This document shows, piece after piece, positions 47,770-56,133 of a stretch of DNA of 64,000 bases. The position numbers and the translations under genes were made by a program. The stretch's first letter is position 1. Every line of letters starts with the position of its first letter. The notes beneath the pieces are model-generated. The model was not told the origin of the DNA, did no database searches, and worked only from the letters and a program-made list of their open reading frames with translations. This stretch comes from Pontibacter russatus (GTDB lineage: Bacteria; Bacteroidota; Bacteroidia; Cytophagales; Hymenobacteraceae). The stretch covers positions 3,303,001 through 3,367,000 of the forward strand of contig NZ_CP047984.1 in assembly GCF_009931655.1 (NCBI RefSeq). Direction: 5' to 3'.

Positions 47770-47946
47770 ATGAGACAACGAAAACTGGAGTTACCTGAAG
47801 AGTTGAAGTTTGAGAACCGTTTGAAATGGGGGTACGAGTCGCCGGACGAAAGCCCGAAGCAGGTTCACCTGAACCAGTATGGCGAGAAGCAGCCGAAGGT
47901 AGTGGAGGTATATAACTTTTATGACTACAGCTTCTCGAGTAACTGA
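47770..47946 (+). CDS. Small hypothetical protein, 58 residues
   Basis: A short open frame, outside routine length cut-offs, starts at ATG 47770 and ends at TGA 47944-47946. The protein is charged (MRQRKLELPEELKFENRLKWGYE) with an aromatic end (VEVYNFYDYSFSSN). It lies between the PnuC-type gene and a strong terminator, with neighbour-like codon use and no competing frame, so it is probably real. Function is unknown. Confidence 0.6.
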   Translation: MRQRKLELPEELKFENRLKWGYESPDESPKQVHLNQYGEKQPKVVEVYNFYDYSFSSN

Positions 47947-47965
47947 ATAGTCAAACAGCGTTTAA

Positions 47966-48003
47966 GCAAAGGAGGAAGGTGTGGAAACACCTTCCTCCTT
48001 TGC
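47966..48003 (+). terminator. Terminator after the 58-residue gene
   Basis: A perfect 17-base stem (GCAAAGGAGGAAGGTGT and its complement) with a 4-base loop lies 20 bases past the stop and supports the 58-residue frame as a transcribed gene. Confidence 0.8.
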
Positions 48004-48139
48004 TTATATATAATCTGATGCTTGTCCCTGCCGGGCGTCATTATATAGAGAGGCCGTGGCGCGACTTCCCCATATATAATCACGGTTCCGGTGCCTTTCA
48101 ACAGAGTATATGATCCATTTTGCCGACCTTTGCCTCTAT

Positions 48140-48673
48140 ATGCTGAAAGTCGCGATTACAGGGCCGGAGTCTACGGGCAAATCCACGCTGTCGGAGCAGC
48201 TGGCCCTGCACTACAGTACGGTGTGGGTGCCGGAATACGCCCGTACCTATGTGGGCAACCTGGGGCGGCCCTATACCTTGGCGGATATAGAGGCCATTGC
48301 CCGGGGGCAACTGGCGCTGGAGCGGGAGGTGCAGCAGCAGGCGAAGGGCATCCTGTTCTCGGACACCGACTTGCTGGTGCTGAAGATATGGAGCGAGCAC
48401 GCCTTCGGCCAATGCCCCGCCTGGATTACGGAGAAACTAAAGCGGCAGAACTACAACCTTTGCCTGCTGATGGGCGTTGATTTGCCCTGGGAGCCGGACC
48501 CGCAGCGCGAGCACCCGCACCTGCGCCAGTTTTTCTACGACTGGTACAAACGCGAGCTGCAGGCGCTGGGTGTGCCTTTTGTAGAAGTATATGGCCAGCA
48601 GCAGGAGCGCCTGCAACGGGCCCGCCGCCACATAGATACCTTGCTCCGCCAACACCAACTTCTGAAAAAATAA
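48140..48673 (+). CDS. NadR-like nucleoside kinase (AAA-type ATPase)
   Basis: The 177-residue protein has a P-loop kinase fold. Walker A is TGPESTGKST, followed by WVPEYARTYVGNLGRPYTLADIEAIARGQLALE and a D-T-D motif (FSDTDLLVLKIWSEHAF). This resembles the ribosylnicotinamide kinase domain of NadR, without the adenylyltransferase or the DNA-binding domain. It probably phosphorylates nicotinamide riboside brought in by the PnuC-like transporter. ATG 48140 (MLKVAITGPESTGKST) is preferred to 48110 since the extra residues lack similarity. The aldose epimerase gene begins 3 bases after its stop. Confidence 0.85.
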   Translation: MLKVAITGPESTGKSTLSEQLALHYSTVWVPEYARTYVGNLGRPYTLADIEAIARGQLALEREVQQQAKGILFSDTDLLVLKIWSEHAFGQCPAWITEKLKRQNYNLCLLMGVDLPWEPDPQREHPHLRQFFYDWYKRELQALGVPFVEVYGQQQERLQRARRHIDTLLRQHQLLKK

Positions 48674-48676
48674 ACT

Positions 48677-49552
48677 ATGCAATACTTCTTAGAGAACGAC
48701 CTATATAGAGTGGGGGTAGAGGGCCTGGGGGCCGAGCTGCAGCACTTCGTGAAGAAAGACGAAAACCTGGAGCTGATCTGGGTGGCCGACCCCGCCGTGT
48801 GGGCGGCCCATGCGCCTAACCTCTTCCCGATTGTGGGCGAGCTGCCAAACCAGCAGTATACCCACAACGGCAAAACCTACCACATGCAGCGCCACGGCTT
48901 TGCCCGCCGCAGCGAGTTCAAGCTGGTGGAGGAGCACCACGACAAGCTGGTGTTCGAGCTCACCTCCAGCGAGGAGACACTGGCGCAGTACCCCTTCAAG
49001 TTCAGGTTGCTGGTTGCGTACAAGTTAGAGCAGAGCACGCTTTCGGTTACCTATCAGGTCACCAACGCCGATAACGAGAAAATGTACTTTTCGGTAGGCG
49101 GGCATCCCGGCTTCAACGTGCCGCTGTACCCGAACGAACGGTATGAGGATTATTATATAGAGTTTGAGAAAGACGAAACAGTAAGCCGCCACCTGCTGAA
49201 CGACGCGGGCCTGCTGAACGGTGGCACCGAGCGCCTGCTGGAGCAAAGCAACACCCTGCCCCTCGACCGCAGCTACTTCGACAAGGACGCCATTGTGCTG
49301 AAGCGCCTGAACTCGGAGAGGGTGACGCTGGCGAGCCGCGCCAACCCGCGCCGGATCGAAATGGATTTCAGGGGCTTCCCGTATTTCGGGATATGGGCGA
49401 AGCCAGGGCTGGCGCCTTATATATGCCTGGAGCCCTGGTGCGGCATAGCCAGCAGGGAGGGAGACTCCGGCGAGTTGCAGGACAAGGAGGGGATGAACGA
49501 GCTGCGCCCCGGCCAGATTTTTGAGCGCACGTTTACTGTTACCGTGCGCTAA
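48677..49552 (+). CDS. Aldose 1-epimerase family protein (LacX/YeaD-like)
   Basis: The 291-residue protein belongs to the galactose-mutarotase superfamily, which interconverts alpha and beta sugar anomers. Key stretches are APNLFPIVGELPNQQYTHNGKTYHMQRHGFARRSEF, SVGGHPGFNVPL and YICLEPWCGIASREG, with conserved His residues for catalysis. It lacks a signal peptide. It starts 3 bases after the kinase gene, so the two may be co-transcribed; the metabolic link is unclear. Confidence 0.88.
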   Translation: MQYFLENDLYRVGVEGLGAELQHFVKKDENLELIWVADPAVWAAHAPNLFPIVGELPNQQYTHNGKTYHMQRHGFARRSEFKLVEEHHDKLVFELTSSEETLAQYPFKFRLLVAYKLEQSTLSVTYQVTNADNEKMYFSVGGHPGFNVPLYPNERYEDYYIEFEKDETVSRHLLNDAGLLNGGTERLLEQSNTLPLDRSYFDKDAIVLKRLNSERVTLASRANPRRIEMDFRGFPYFGIWAKPGLAPYICLEPWCGIASREGDSGELQDKEGMNELRPGQIFERTFTVTVR

Positions 49553-49569
49553 AAGCGAAGGGTATATAT

Positions 49570-49617
49570 AGCCGCGGCCCCCACTGAATCTTCATGTTCA
49601 GTGGGGGCCGCGGCTTT
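49570..49617. terminator. Terminator between the epimerase gene and a converging small gene
   Basis: A perfect 19-base stem (AGCCGCGGCCCCCACTGAA and its complement) with an 8-base loop is followed by TTTTAT. It can serve both directions. Confidence 0.85.
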
Positions 49618-49631
49618 TATAGAAATTGCAC

Positions 49632-49880
49632 TTAATGCAACGAGGGCTCCGGGAACTTCGGAGCTTTTATGTTTCTGAAGTCGTATTTCGGCTCAAAATC
49701 ATTCAGGGGCAGTGAAATGCCCGGTGGCAGGTCCAAATCCGGCAAATCGTCGCCAAGCGGCTCTCCTCCGTCATCGTCGTTGTCAGTGGAGGGTGGGCGG
49801 TTAAATCTCTTGCGCGGAGCGAATGCATAGTAGGCCAGTATAGACAAGAGGGCTACGGTGTATAAGATGCTGATCATCAT
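49632..49880 (-). CDS. Small membrane protein, 82 residues
   Basis: The product has one N-terminal membrane helix (MISILYTVALLSILAYYAFA) followed by a Pro/Asp-rich cytosolic or periplasmic tail (PPSTDNDDDGGEPLGDDLPDLDLPPG). No family is recognised. A second Met at 49877 could be the start. The frame converges with the epimerase gene at a shared terminator, and codon use suits a real gene. Confidence 0.6.
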   Translation of the reverse strand: MMISILYTVALLSILAYYAFAPRKRFNRPPSTDNDDDGGEPLGDDLPDLDLPPGISLPLNDFEPKYDFRNIKAPKFPEPSLH

Positions 49881-50079
49881 CGCGGTATGGCATTAATGTA
49901 TTCCTGGTATATGGTGTTTGTGCTGTGGCAGAAAGTTCGCTCCCAGCGGGCGGACGGTTTGCTGCCCCGGTAGTCTTTACAACGTACTTTTGCCTAAACT
50001 GGTTATCCGTGAAAGACAAAATTTAAGCAGGTGTGCAGCGCCCGGTTCTAAAAGCTTTTCGGCGGGCGCGCAACCGACT

Positions 50080-50110
50080 TTGCTTTAGAACGGAAAGCCC
50101 GCTATCTTTG
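50080..50110 (+). promoter_or_regulatory. Promoter of the TPP-riboswitch transcript
   Basis: TTG (50080-50082), a 20-base spacer and TATCTTTG (50103-50110) match the consensus exactly. Transcription would begin near 50114, just before the riboswitch, which strengthens both calls. Confidence 0.8.
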
Positions 50111-50116
50111 TGGCAG

Positions 50117-50196
50117 TTTAGGGGTGCCTTAATAAAACGGGCTGAGATCATACCCATTGAACCTGATCCGGGTAATGCCGGCGAAGGGAAAACACG
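50117..50196 (+). ncRNA. TPP (THI-box) riboswitch
   Basis: The RNA carries GGGGTGCC, GGCTGAGA, ATACCC, GAACCTGATCCGGGTAATGCCGGCGAAGGGAA in the order and spacing of the thiamine-pyrophosphate aptamer; the CTGAGA and GAACCTGATC segments are the conserved core. It lies about 70 bases upstream of a TonB-dependent receptor. TPP binding should reduce receptor expression when thiamine is plentiful. The aptamer part is clear; the expression platform (about 50197-50265) may act on translation, since no terminator hairpin is visible. Confidence 0.95.
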
Positions 50197-50265
50197 GTAA
50201 ACGAAATTTAACAGGATGCTAACCCCTGGCAGGCCTGTATGTTTCACCAGTTCATTTCAAGTACA

Positions 50266-52737
50266 ATGCGTAATTTTTTGATTGCAGTGGCAGCCATGCT
50301 GTTGCCGTTGCAGCTGCTTGCCCAGTACCAGCTGGGCGGCCGCGTAACCAGTGCAGCCAGGGGCGAGGCCCTGGCCGGAGCCAACGTGGTGCTGGAGAAC
50401 TCAGGCACAGGCGTGGCTGCAGGGGCCAACGGCACTTTCTCCTTCCCAAACTTGCCAGCGGGCAACTACACCCTGAAAGTGAGCTACCTCGGCTTTGAGC
50501 AGCAGCGGGTCGCAGTGGCCCTGCGGCGGGACACGGAGGTAGCCATAGCGCTGCAGCCGCAGGCCCTCCGGACGAGCGAAGTAGTAGTGCAGGCCACCCG
50601 CGCCGATGAGCACACCGGCACCACGTTCACCAACGTAGGCCAGGAGGAGATAGAAGCGCGGAATTTCGGGCAGGACCTGCCTTACCTGCTGGAGCAGGTG
50701 CCCTCGGTGGTAGTGACCTCTGACGCCGGTGCTGGCGTGGGTTACACTGGCATCCGTATCCGGGGCTCCGACATCACCCGCATCAACGTGACGGTGAACG
50801 GTATTCCGGTGAATGATGCCGAGAGCCACGGCGTGTTCTTCGTAAACATGCCGGACTTCGCCTCCTCGGTGCAGGACATACAAGTGCAGCGCGGCGTCGG
50901 AACCTCTACCAACGGGGCCGGTGCGTTCGGGGCCAGCCTCAACATCCAGACGGAGCAGGTGCGCCGCGAGGCCTATGCTGAGACAGACCACACCTACGGC
51001 TCCTTCGACACCTGGCGCAACAACGTGCGCTTCGGCACGGGCCTCATCAACGGCAAATTCGCCTTCGACGGCCGCCTGTCGCGTATCACGTCGGATGGCT
51101 ATATAGACCGCGCCTCCTCCGACCTGAAATCCTTCTACTTCTCGGGGGGCTACTACGGCGACAAAACCTCCGTGAAGTTCATTACTTTTTCCGGCAAAGA
51201 GCAAACTTACCAGGCCTGGTACGGCACGCCCGAGGCGCTGGTATATGGCAACGCCGCCGATCTGCAGGCCTATATAAACCGCAACTATATAACCGGGGCT
51301 GACTCCGCCAACCTTGCAAACGCTGGCCGCAGCTACAATTACTACACCTACGACAACGAAACCGATAACTATCAGCAGGACCACTACCAGTTGCACCTGG
51401 CACATGACTTTATGCCGGGCCTGAGCTTTTCCGGGGCATTGCATTATACCTACGGGCGGGGCTACTACGAGCAGTTTCGTGCTGACGATGACCTGGCGGA
51501 TTATGGCTTGGCCGATATAATGATCGGTGGCGATACCGTCTCCTCCACCGATCTTGTGCGCCGCCGCTGGCTCGACAACGATTTTTACGGCACAACCTAT
51601 GCCCTGCAGTACAATCCTGACAGTCGCCTGAACGCCACTTTGGGCGGAGCCTGGAACAGATATGACGGGCGCCACTTCGGGGAAATCATCTGGGCACGTT
51701 ACGCCTCCACCTCCAACATCCGCGACCGGTATTACGAGAACGACTCGGAGAAAACCGATTTCAACATCTTCGCAAAAGTAAATTACGGCCTCACGGACAA
51801 GCTGTATGTGTTTGGCGACCTGCAATTGCGCACGGTCAGGTACTCCTTCCTAGGGTATGACAATGACGGCGAGAACATCACACAGGAAGCGGATTATACT
51901 TTCTGGAATCCGAAAGCGGGCATGACGTACAGCCTGCAGCCGGGGCACCAGTTCTATGCCTCTTACGCGATCGGTAACCGGGAGCCCGTGCGCGACGATT
52001 TCACCGAGTCCTCACCCAGCAGCAGACCCAAGCACGAAACGCTGCGCAACGTGGAGGCAGGCTACCGTGGCCATATGGGCTTAACTGAACTGGCCGGGCA
52101 GTCGCTCTCGGCGGACGTGGAGCTGAACTACTTCTATATGGACTACAAAAATCAGCTGGTGCTGACGGGGCAGATCAACGACGTGGGCGCCTACACCCGC
52201 ACCAACATCGACGACAGCTTCCGGCAGGGCGTGGAGCTGGCCGGGACTTTGCGTTTGGGAGAAGCCGCCACGCTGAGCAGCAACCTTGCCTATAGCCGGA
52301 GCAGAATCAACGGCTTCAGTGAGTATATAGATGACTATGAAACGGGCGATCAGGTGCAAAATAATTACAACGAAACCACCATTGCCTTCTCCCCGGATTG
52401 GGTAAGCACCAGCCAGCTGGAGGTGCAGGTGCTGCAGGGGCTGCGGGCAGCTTTTATATATAAAACCGTAAGCAAGCAGTACCTTGACAACACCGAGAAC
52501 GACAACCGGATTATACCCGCCTACCAGGTGGGCGACCTGCGCTTCCGCTACAACATCGGCTTCAAAAACCTGCTGAAAGAGGTGGAACTGGGGCTGCTGA
52601 TCAACAACGTGTTCAACGAGAGGTACGCGGCCAACGGCTATACCTACAGCTATATATATGGCGAGCAGGTAACGGAGAATTTCTACTACCCCCAGGCCAC
52701 CCGCAATTACCTGCTGTCGGTGGGGCTGAAGTTTTAA
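50266..52737 (+). CDS. TonB-dependent receptor, probably for thiamine
   Basis: The 823-residue receptor starts with a signal peptide (MRNFLIAVAAMLLPLQLLAQ), followed by a carboxypeptidase-regulatory-like domain (YQLGGRVTSAARGEALAGANVVLENSGTGVAAGANGTF). A plug domain (GQDLPYLLEQVPSVVVTSDAGAGVGYTGIRIRGSDITRINVTVNGIPVND) precedes the beta-barrel, which ends in LSVGLKF with the expected C-terminal Phe. ATG 50266 is chosen for the signal peptide. Thiamine uptake is inferred from the riboswitch. No transporter gene follows it, unlike the usual receptor-PnuT-TPK order. Confidence 0.92.
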   Translation: MRNFLIAVAAMLLPLQLLAQYQLGGRVTSAARGEALAGANVVLENSGTGVAAGANGTFSFPNLPAGNYTLKVSYLGFEQQRVAVALRRDTEVAIALQPQALRTSEVVVQATRADEHTGTTFTNVGQEEIEARNFGQDLPYLLEQVPSVVVTSDAGAGVGYTGIRIRGSDITRINVTVNGIPVNDAESHGVFFVNMPDFASSVQDIQVQRGVGTSTNGAGAFGASLNIQTEQVRREAYAETDHTYGSFDTWRNNVRFGTGLINGKFAFDGRLSRITSDGYIDRASSDLKSFYFSGGYYGDKTSVKFITFSGKEQTYQAWYGTPEALVYGNAADLQAYINRNYITGADSANLANAGRSYNYYTYDNETDNYQQDHYQLHLAHDFMPGLSFSGALHYTYGRGYYEQFRADDDLADYGLADIMIGGDTVSSTDLVRRRWLDNDFYGTTYALQYNPDSRLNATLGGAWNRYDGRHFGEIIWARYASTSNIRDRYYENDSEKTDFNIFAKVNYGLTDKLYVFGDLQLRTVRYSFLGYDNDGENITQEADYTFWNPKAGMTYSLQPGHQFYASYAIGNREPVRDDFTESSPSSRPKHETLRNVEAGYRGHMGLTELAGQSLSADVELNYFYMDYKNQLVLTGQINDVGAYTRTNIDDSFRQGVELAGTLRLGEAATLSSNLAYSRSRINGFSEYIDDYETGDQVQNNYNETTIAFSPDWVSTSQLEVQVLQGLRAAFIYKTVSKQYLDNTENDNRIIPAYQVGDLRFRYNIGFKNLLKEVELGLLINNVFNERYAANGYTYSYIYGEQVTENFYYPQATRNYLLSVGLKF

Positions 52738-52758
52738 GTTTGCTGAGTTTGTATATAG

Positions 52759-52790
52759 AAAAAGCCTTGCCGTCTGGCGGGGCTTTTTTT
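52759..52790 (+). terminator. Terminator after the TonB receptor
   Basis: A 13-base stem with two wobble pairs (AAAAAGCCTTGCC / GGCGGGGCTTTTT) and a long T tail is a standard intrinsic terminator and closes the receptor as a single-gene transcript. Confidence 0.85.
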
Positions 52791-52880
52791 TATGGATTGG
52801 CGGCTAATTTGTTAACTTGCTTATACAGACTGTTGCAGTGCTGGACAACAAGCAACGACAAACAATTAACAACAAACCCC

Positions 52881-54059
52881 ATGGCTTACGAATATGCAGG
52901 AGCACCTGATTATTTCAACGTCGACGAGTTGCTGACAGACGAGCACAAGCTTATCCGGCAGACGATGCGCGACTTTGTGAAGCGTGAGATCTCACCCTAT
53001 ATAGAGCAGTGGGCGCAGGAGGCGCATTTCCCCTCCGAGATCGTGAAGAAGTTCGGCGAGGTGGGCGCTTTCGGCCCGGCCATCCCCACGGAGTATGGCG
53101 GCGGAGGCCTCGATTACATCAGCTATGGCATCATCATGCAGGAGATTGAGCGCGGTGACTCGGGCATGCGCTCCACGGCCTCGGTGCAGGGCTCGCTGGT
53201 GATGTACCCCATCTATAAATACGGCTCTGAGGAGCAGCGGAAGAAGTTTCTGCCCAAGCTGGCGAGCGGCGAGTGGCTGGGATGCTTCGGCCTGACAGAG
53301 CCTGACTATGGCTCCAACCCCGGCGGCATGGTCACCAACATCAAGGATATGGGCGATCATTACCTGCTGAACGGGGCCAAGATGTGGATTTCGAACTCGC
53401 CGGAGTGCCAGGTGGCCGTGGTGTGGGCCAAAAATGAGGAAGGCCGCATCAAGGGCCTGATCGTGGAGCGCGGCATGGAGGGATTCTCCACCCCGGAGAT
53501 CCACAACAAGTGGAGCCTGCGCGCCAGCACTACCGGTGAGTTGGTGTTTGATAACGTGAAAGTGCCGAAAGAGAACCTGCTGCCGAATATCGACGGCCTG
53601 AAAGGTCCGCTCGGCTGCCTCGACTCTGCCCGCTACGGTATTTCCTGGGGTGCCGTTGGTGCGGCCATCGACTGCTATGAATCTGCCCGGAAATACAGCC
53701 TGGAGCGCATCCAGTTTGATAAGCCAATCGGCGCTTTCCAGCTCACGCAAAAGAAACTGGCCGAAATGCTGACCGAGATCACCAAAGCGCAGCTGCTGGC
53801 CTGGCGACTGGGCGCGCTGATGAACGAAGGCAAAGCCACCACTCAGCAAATCTCAATGGCAAAGCGCAACAACGTGGATATGGCCCTGCACATCGCCCGC
53901 GAGGCGCGTCAGATACACGGCGGCATGGGCATCACGGGCGAGTACCCGATCATGCGCCATATGATGAACCTCGAATCCGTGATCACCTACGAAGGCACGC
54001 ACGACATCCACCTGCTCATCACCGGTGCGGACATCACCGGTATTCAGGCGTTTAAATAG
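52881..54059 (+). CDS. Acyl-CoA dehydrogenase, glutaryl-CoA dehydrogenase type
   Basis: The 392-residue flavoenzyme matches the glutaryl-CoA dehydrogenase branch, which converts glutaryl-CoA to crotonyl-CoA in lysine and tryptophan degradation. It shows GMRSTASVQGSLVMYPIYKYGSEEQRKKFLPKLASGEWLGCFGLTEPDYGSNPGGM, the substrate loop, and the catalytic glutamate in SVITYEGTHDIHLLITG. ATG 52881 (MAYEYAGAPDYFNVDELLTDE) is the natural start; the frame extends 47 codons upstream without similarity. It may act with the ALDH7 enzyme encoded at 14.0 kb. Confidence 0.9.
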   Translation: MAYEYAGAPDYFNVDELLTDEHKLIRQTMRDFVKREISPYIEQWAQEAHFPSEIVKKFGEVGAFGPAIPTEYGGGGLDYISYGIIMQEIERGDSGMRSTASVQGSLVMYPIYKYGSEEQRKKFLPKLASGEWLGCFGLTEPDYGSNPGGMVTNIKDMGDHYLLNGAKMWISNSPECQVAVVWAKNEEGRIKGLIVERGMEGFSTPEIHNKWSLRASTTGELVFDNVKVPKENLLPNIDGLKGPLGCLDSARYGISWGAVGAAIDCYESARKYSLERIQFDKPIGAFQLTQKKLAEMLTEITKAQLLAWRLGALMNEGKATTQQISMAKRNNVDMALHIAREARQIHGGMGITGEYPIMRHMMNLESVITYEGTHDIHLLITGADITGIQAFK

Positions 54060-54204
54060 TCGTTGGTTCGTTTTTCGGGAGGGGATATATAGGCACGATA
54101 CTGCCTTGACAGTTCAGTGAAGATTAGCCCCGCGGCAGACCTATCGGTGTGCGCTGCTCCCGCGAACGCCTGGAACGGGAAGAATGTCCGGAGCGCGAAG
54201 CCTT

Positions 54205-54708
54205 TCACCATGAATCTTCAAACGCGTTCCTGCTTTTGCCACCGGGGTTGTAACGCATCATGTCTTCCCACAACCGGCCAAATTCCCTGCTGTAGTCCTG
54301 CACAATGCCGGGGTTGTCCGTGATCAGGATGTTCTCGTGGTTATATAGGGCGGCGCTGCGGGTCCAGTTGTAACTGCCGGTCAGCACGCTTGTGCCGTCG
54401 AAAATAGCGAACTTGTGGTGCATGTGGCTGTTTGTTTTGTCTATCCGCACCTCCAGTCCCCTGGCAGCCAATTCCCTTATGTCTGAGCCTGTGTCGTGGA
54501 GCTTTTTGTTGTCGGTGATGATCCTGATGCGGACACCCCGGCGGTGGGCGTGCACGATAGCATCCGAAATACGGTCGTCGCTGATGGTGAATACACAGAT
54601 GTTGATAGATTGGCTTGCCTCCTCTATGCTGGCGACAATAGCGTTGAGGCAATCGTCGCCGGGGCTGAAGAAGGCGTGGCTGGTGATATCTCTATGGGGT
54701 GATGGCAT
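54205..54708 (-). CDS. Phospholipase D-like (HKD) protein
   Basis: The 167-residue protein has a single HKD motif (MHHKFAIFDGTSVLTGSYNWT), as in the Nuc/cardiolipin-hydrolase-like group, which acts as a dimer. The N-terminal IVASIEEASQSINICVFTISDDRISDAIVHAHRRGVRIRIITDNKKLHDTGSDI completes the fold. No signal peptide is evident. Possible activities are nuclease or phosphodiesterase; the sequence does not decide. It lies alone, facing away from ruvB. Confidence 0.82.
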   Translation of the reverse strand: MPSPHRDITSHAFFSPGDDCLNAIVASIEEASQSINICVFTISDDRISDAIVHAHRRGVRIRIITDNKKLHDTGSDIRELAARGLEVRIDKTNSHMHHKFAIFDGTSVLTGSYNWTRSAALYNHENILITDNPGIVQDYSREFGRLWEDMMRYNPGGKSRNAFEDSW

Positions 54709-54916
54709 GGCTTCGGTGGTTACAGGTGAAGGTACTGGAGAGGGGAGAGTTTATATAGAAAATCCGTGGATTGCTAATTATGTTAGATTTATTAACTTTA
54801 TATATAAAATAGTTAGCAAAAAGCAGTAAATTCGTAGGCTGATAGGGAGCAAATAAGCAGCCGCAACTGTTACCATTCAGTACAGCAGAAGCTGCAGAAA
54901 ATCAGAAGAACAGAAG

Positions 54917-55963
54917 ATGAGAGAAGATTATCTCACTGGCGAGAAAGACAACCTGACGCCAGCCGAACGTGATATAGACAAAGCGCTCCGCCCGCTCAGC
55001 TTCGCCGATTTCACAGGCCAGGCGAAGGTGGTGGAGAACCTTAAGGTGTTTGTGCTGGCGGCAAGGCGCCGCGGCGAGGCGCTGGATCACGTGCTGCTGC
55101 ACGGCCCTCCGGGCCTGGGTAAAACCACGCTCTCGCACATCATCGCGGCAGAACTGAACTCGGGCATCAAGATGACTTCGGGTCCGGTGCTCGACAAGCC
55201 GAGCGACCTGGCGGGCTTGCTGACGAACCTGGAGGCGAACGACGTGCTGTTCATCGACGAGATCCACCGCCTGAACCCGATTGTGGAGGAGTACCTGTAC
55301 TCGGCCATGGAGGATTACAAGATCGATATCATGCTGGACTCCGGCCCGAACGCGCGCTCCGTGCAAATCAGCCTGAACCCGTTCACGCTGATCGGAGCCA
55401 CCACGCGCTCCGGCCTGCTGACGGCACCGCTGCGTGCCCGCTTCAGCATCAACAGCCGCCTGGAGTATTATGACTCTGAACTGCTGACCTCCATCGTGAA
55501 GCGGTCCTCCATGCTGTTGGGGGCGCCTATCCACGACGACGCTGCCTTTGAGATTGCCCGCCGCAGCCGGGGCACGCCGCGTATCGCCAACAACCTGCTG
55601 CGCCGCACCCGCGATTTCGCACAGGTAAAAGGCGACGGCACCATCTCGGTAGACATCGCAAAGTTCGCCCTGCACGCGCTGGACGTGGACCACAACGGCC
55701 TTGACGATATGGACAAGCGCATCCTGCTTTGCATCATCGACAAGTACAAGGGCGGCCCGGTGGGTATTTCCACCATCGCGACGGCCTGCGGAGAAGAGGC
55801 CGAGACAATAGAAGAGGTATATGAGCCGTTCCTGATACAGGAAGGCTATATAAAGCGCACCGCCCGCGGCCGCGAGGCCACGGAAGCCGCGTACAGGCAC
55901 CTGGGCAAAATCCCGCCGCAGCATGTGGCGGCCACAGGGGGGCTGTTCGACCAGGAAAGTTAG
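54917..55963 (+). CDS. ruvB: Holliday junction ATPase RuvB
   Basis: RuvB is the AAA+ motor of branch migration in the RuvABC complex. The 348-residue protein has Walker [14 protein letters not shown], Walker [26 protein letters not shown], sensor 1 [20 protein letters not shown] and the RuvB C-terminal winged-helix ([49 protein letters not shown]). It stands alone with a terminator. The queG gene follows downstream on the same strand. Confidence 0.98.
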   Translation: MREDYLTGEKDNLTPAERDIDKALRPLSFADFTGQAKVVENLKVFVLAARRRGEALDHVLLHGPPGLGKTTLSHIIAAELNSGIKMTSGPVLDKPSDLAGLLTNLEANDVLFIDEIHRLNPIVEEYLYSAMEDYKIDIMLDSGPNARSVQISLNPFTLIGATTRSGLLTAPLRARFSINSRLEYYDSELLTSIVKRSSMLLGAPIHDDAAFEIARRSRGTPRIANNLLRRTRDFAQVKGDGTISVDIAKFALHALDVDHNGLDDMDKRILLCIIDKYKGGPVGISTIATACGEEAETIEEVYEPFLIQEGYIKRTARGREATEAAYRHLGKIPPQHVAATGGLFDQES

Positions 55964-55989
55964 AGCTGTTTGTGATTACGTTTATATAT

Positions 55990-56019
55990 AAAAGAGCAGG
56001 CCCCAGGCCTGCTCTTTTT
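55990..56019 (+). terminator. ruvB terminator
   Basis: A 13-base perfect stem (AAAAGAGCAGGCC / GGCCTGCTCTTTT) with a 3-base loop continues into a T run. It is an intrinsic terminator. Confidence 0.88.
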
Positions 56020-56133
56020 GTTGCTGCTCCCGCGAGCGTCTGGGACTGGTATATACCACTCATATACCATTCCGGATTTATTTTAGCGTAATTTTGGTGA
56101 GGCAATGAAACGCAGCATATTTTATCATTCATT

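Noticed and set aside
54117-54323. 68-codon plus-strand frame near the PLD gene
   Set aside because: It overlaps the 3' end of the PLD gene in antisense and shows no independent support.
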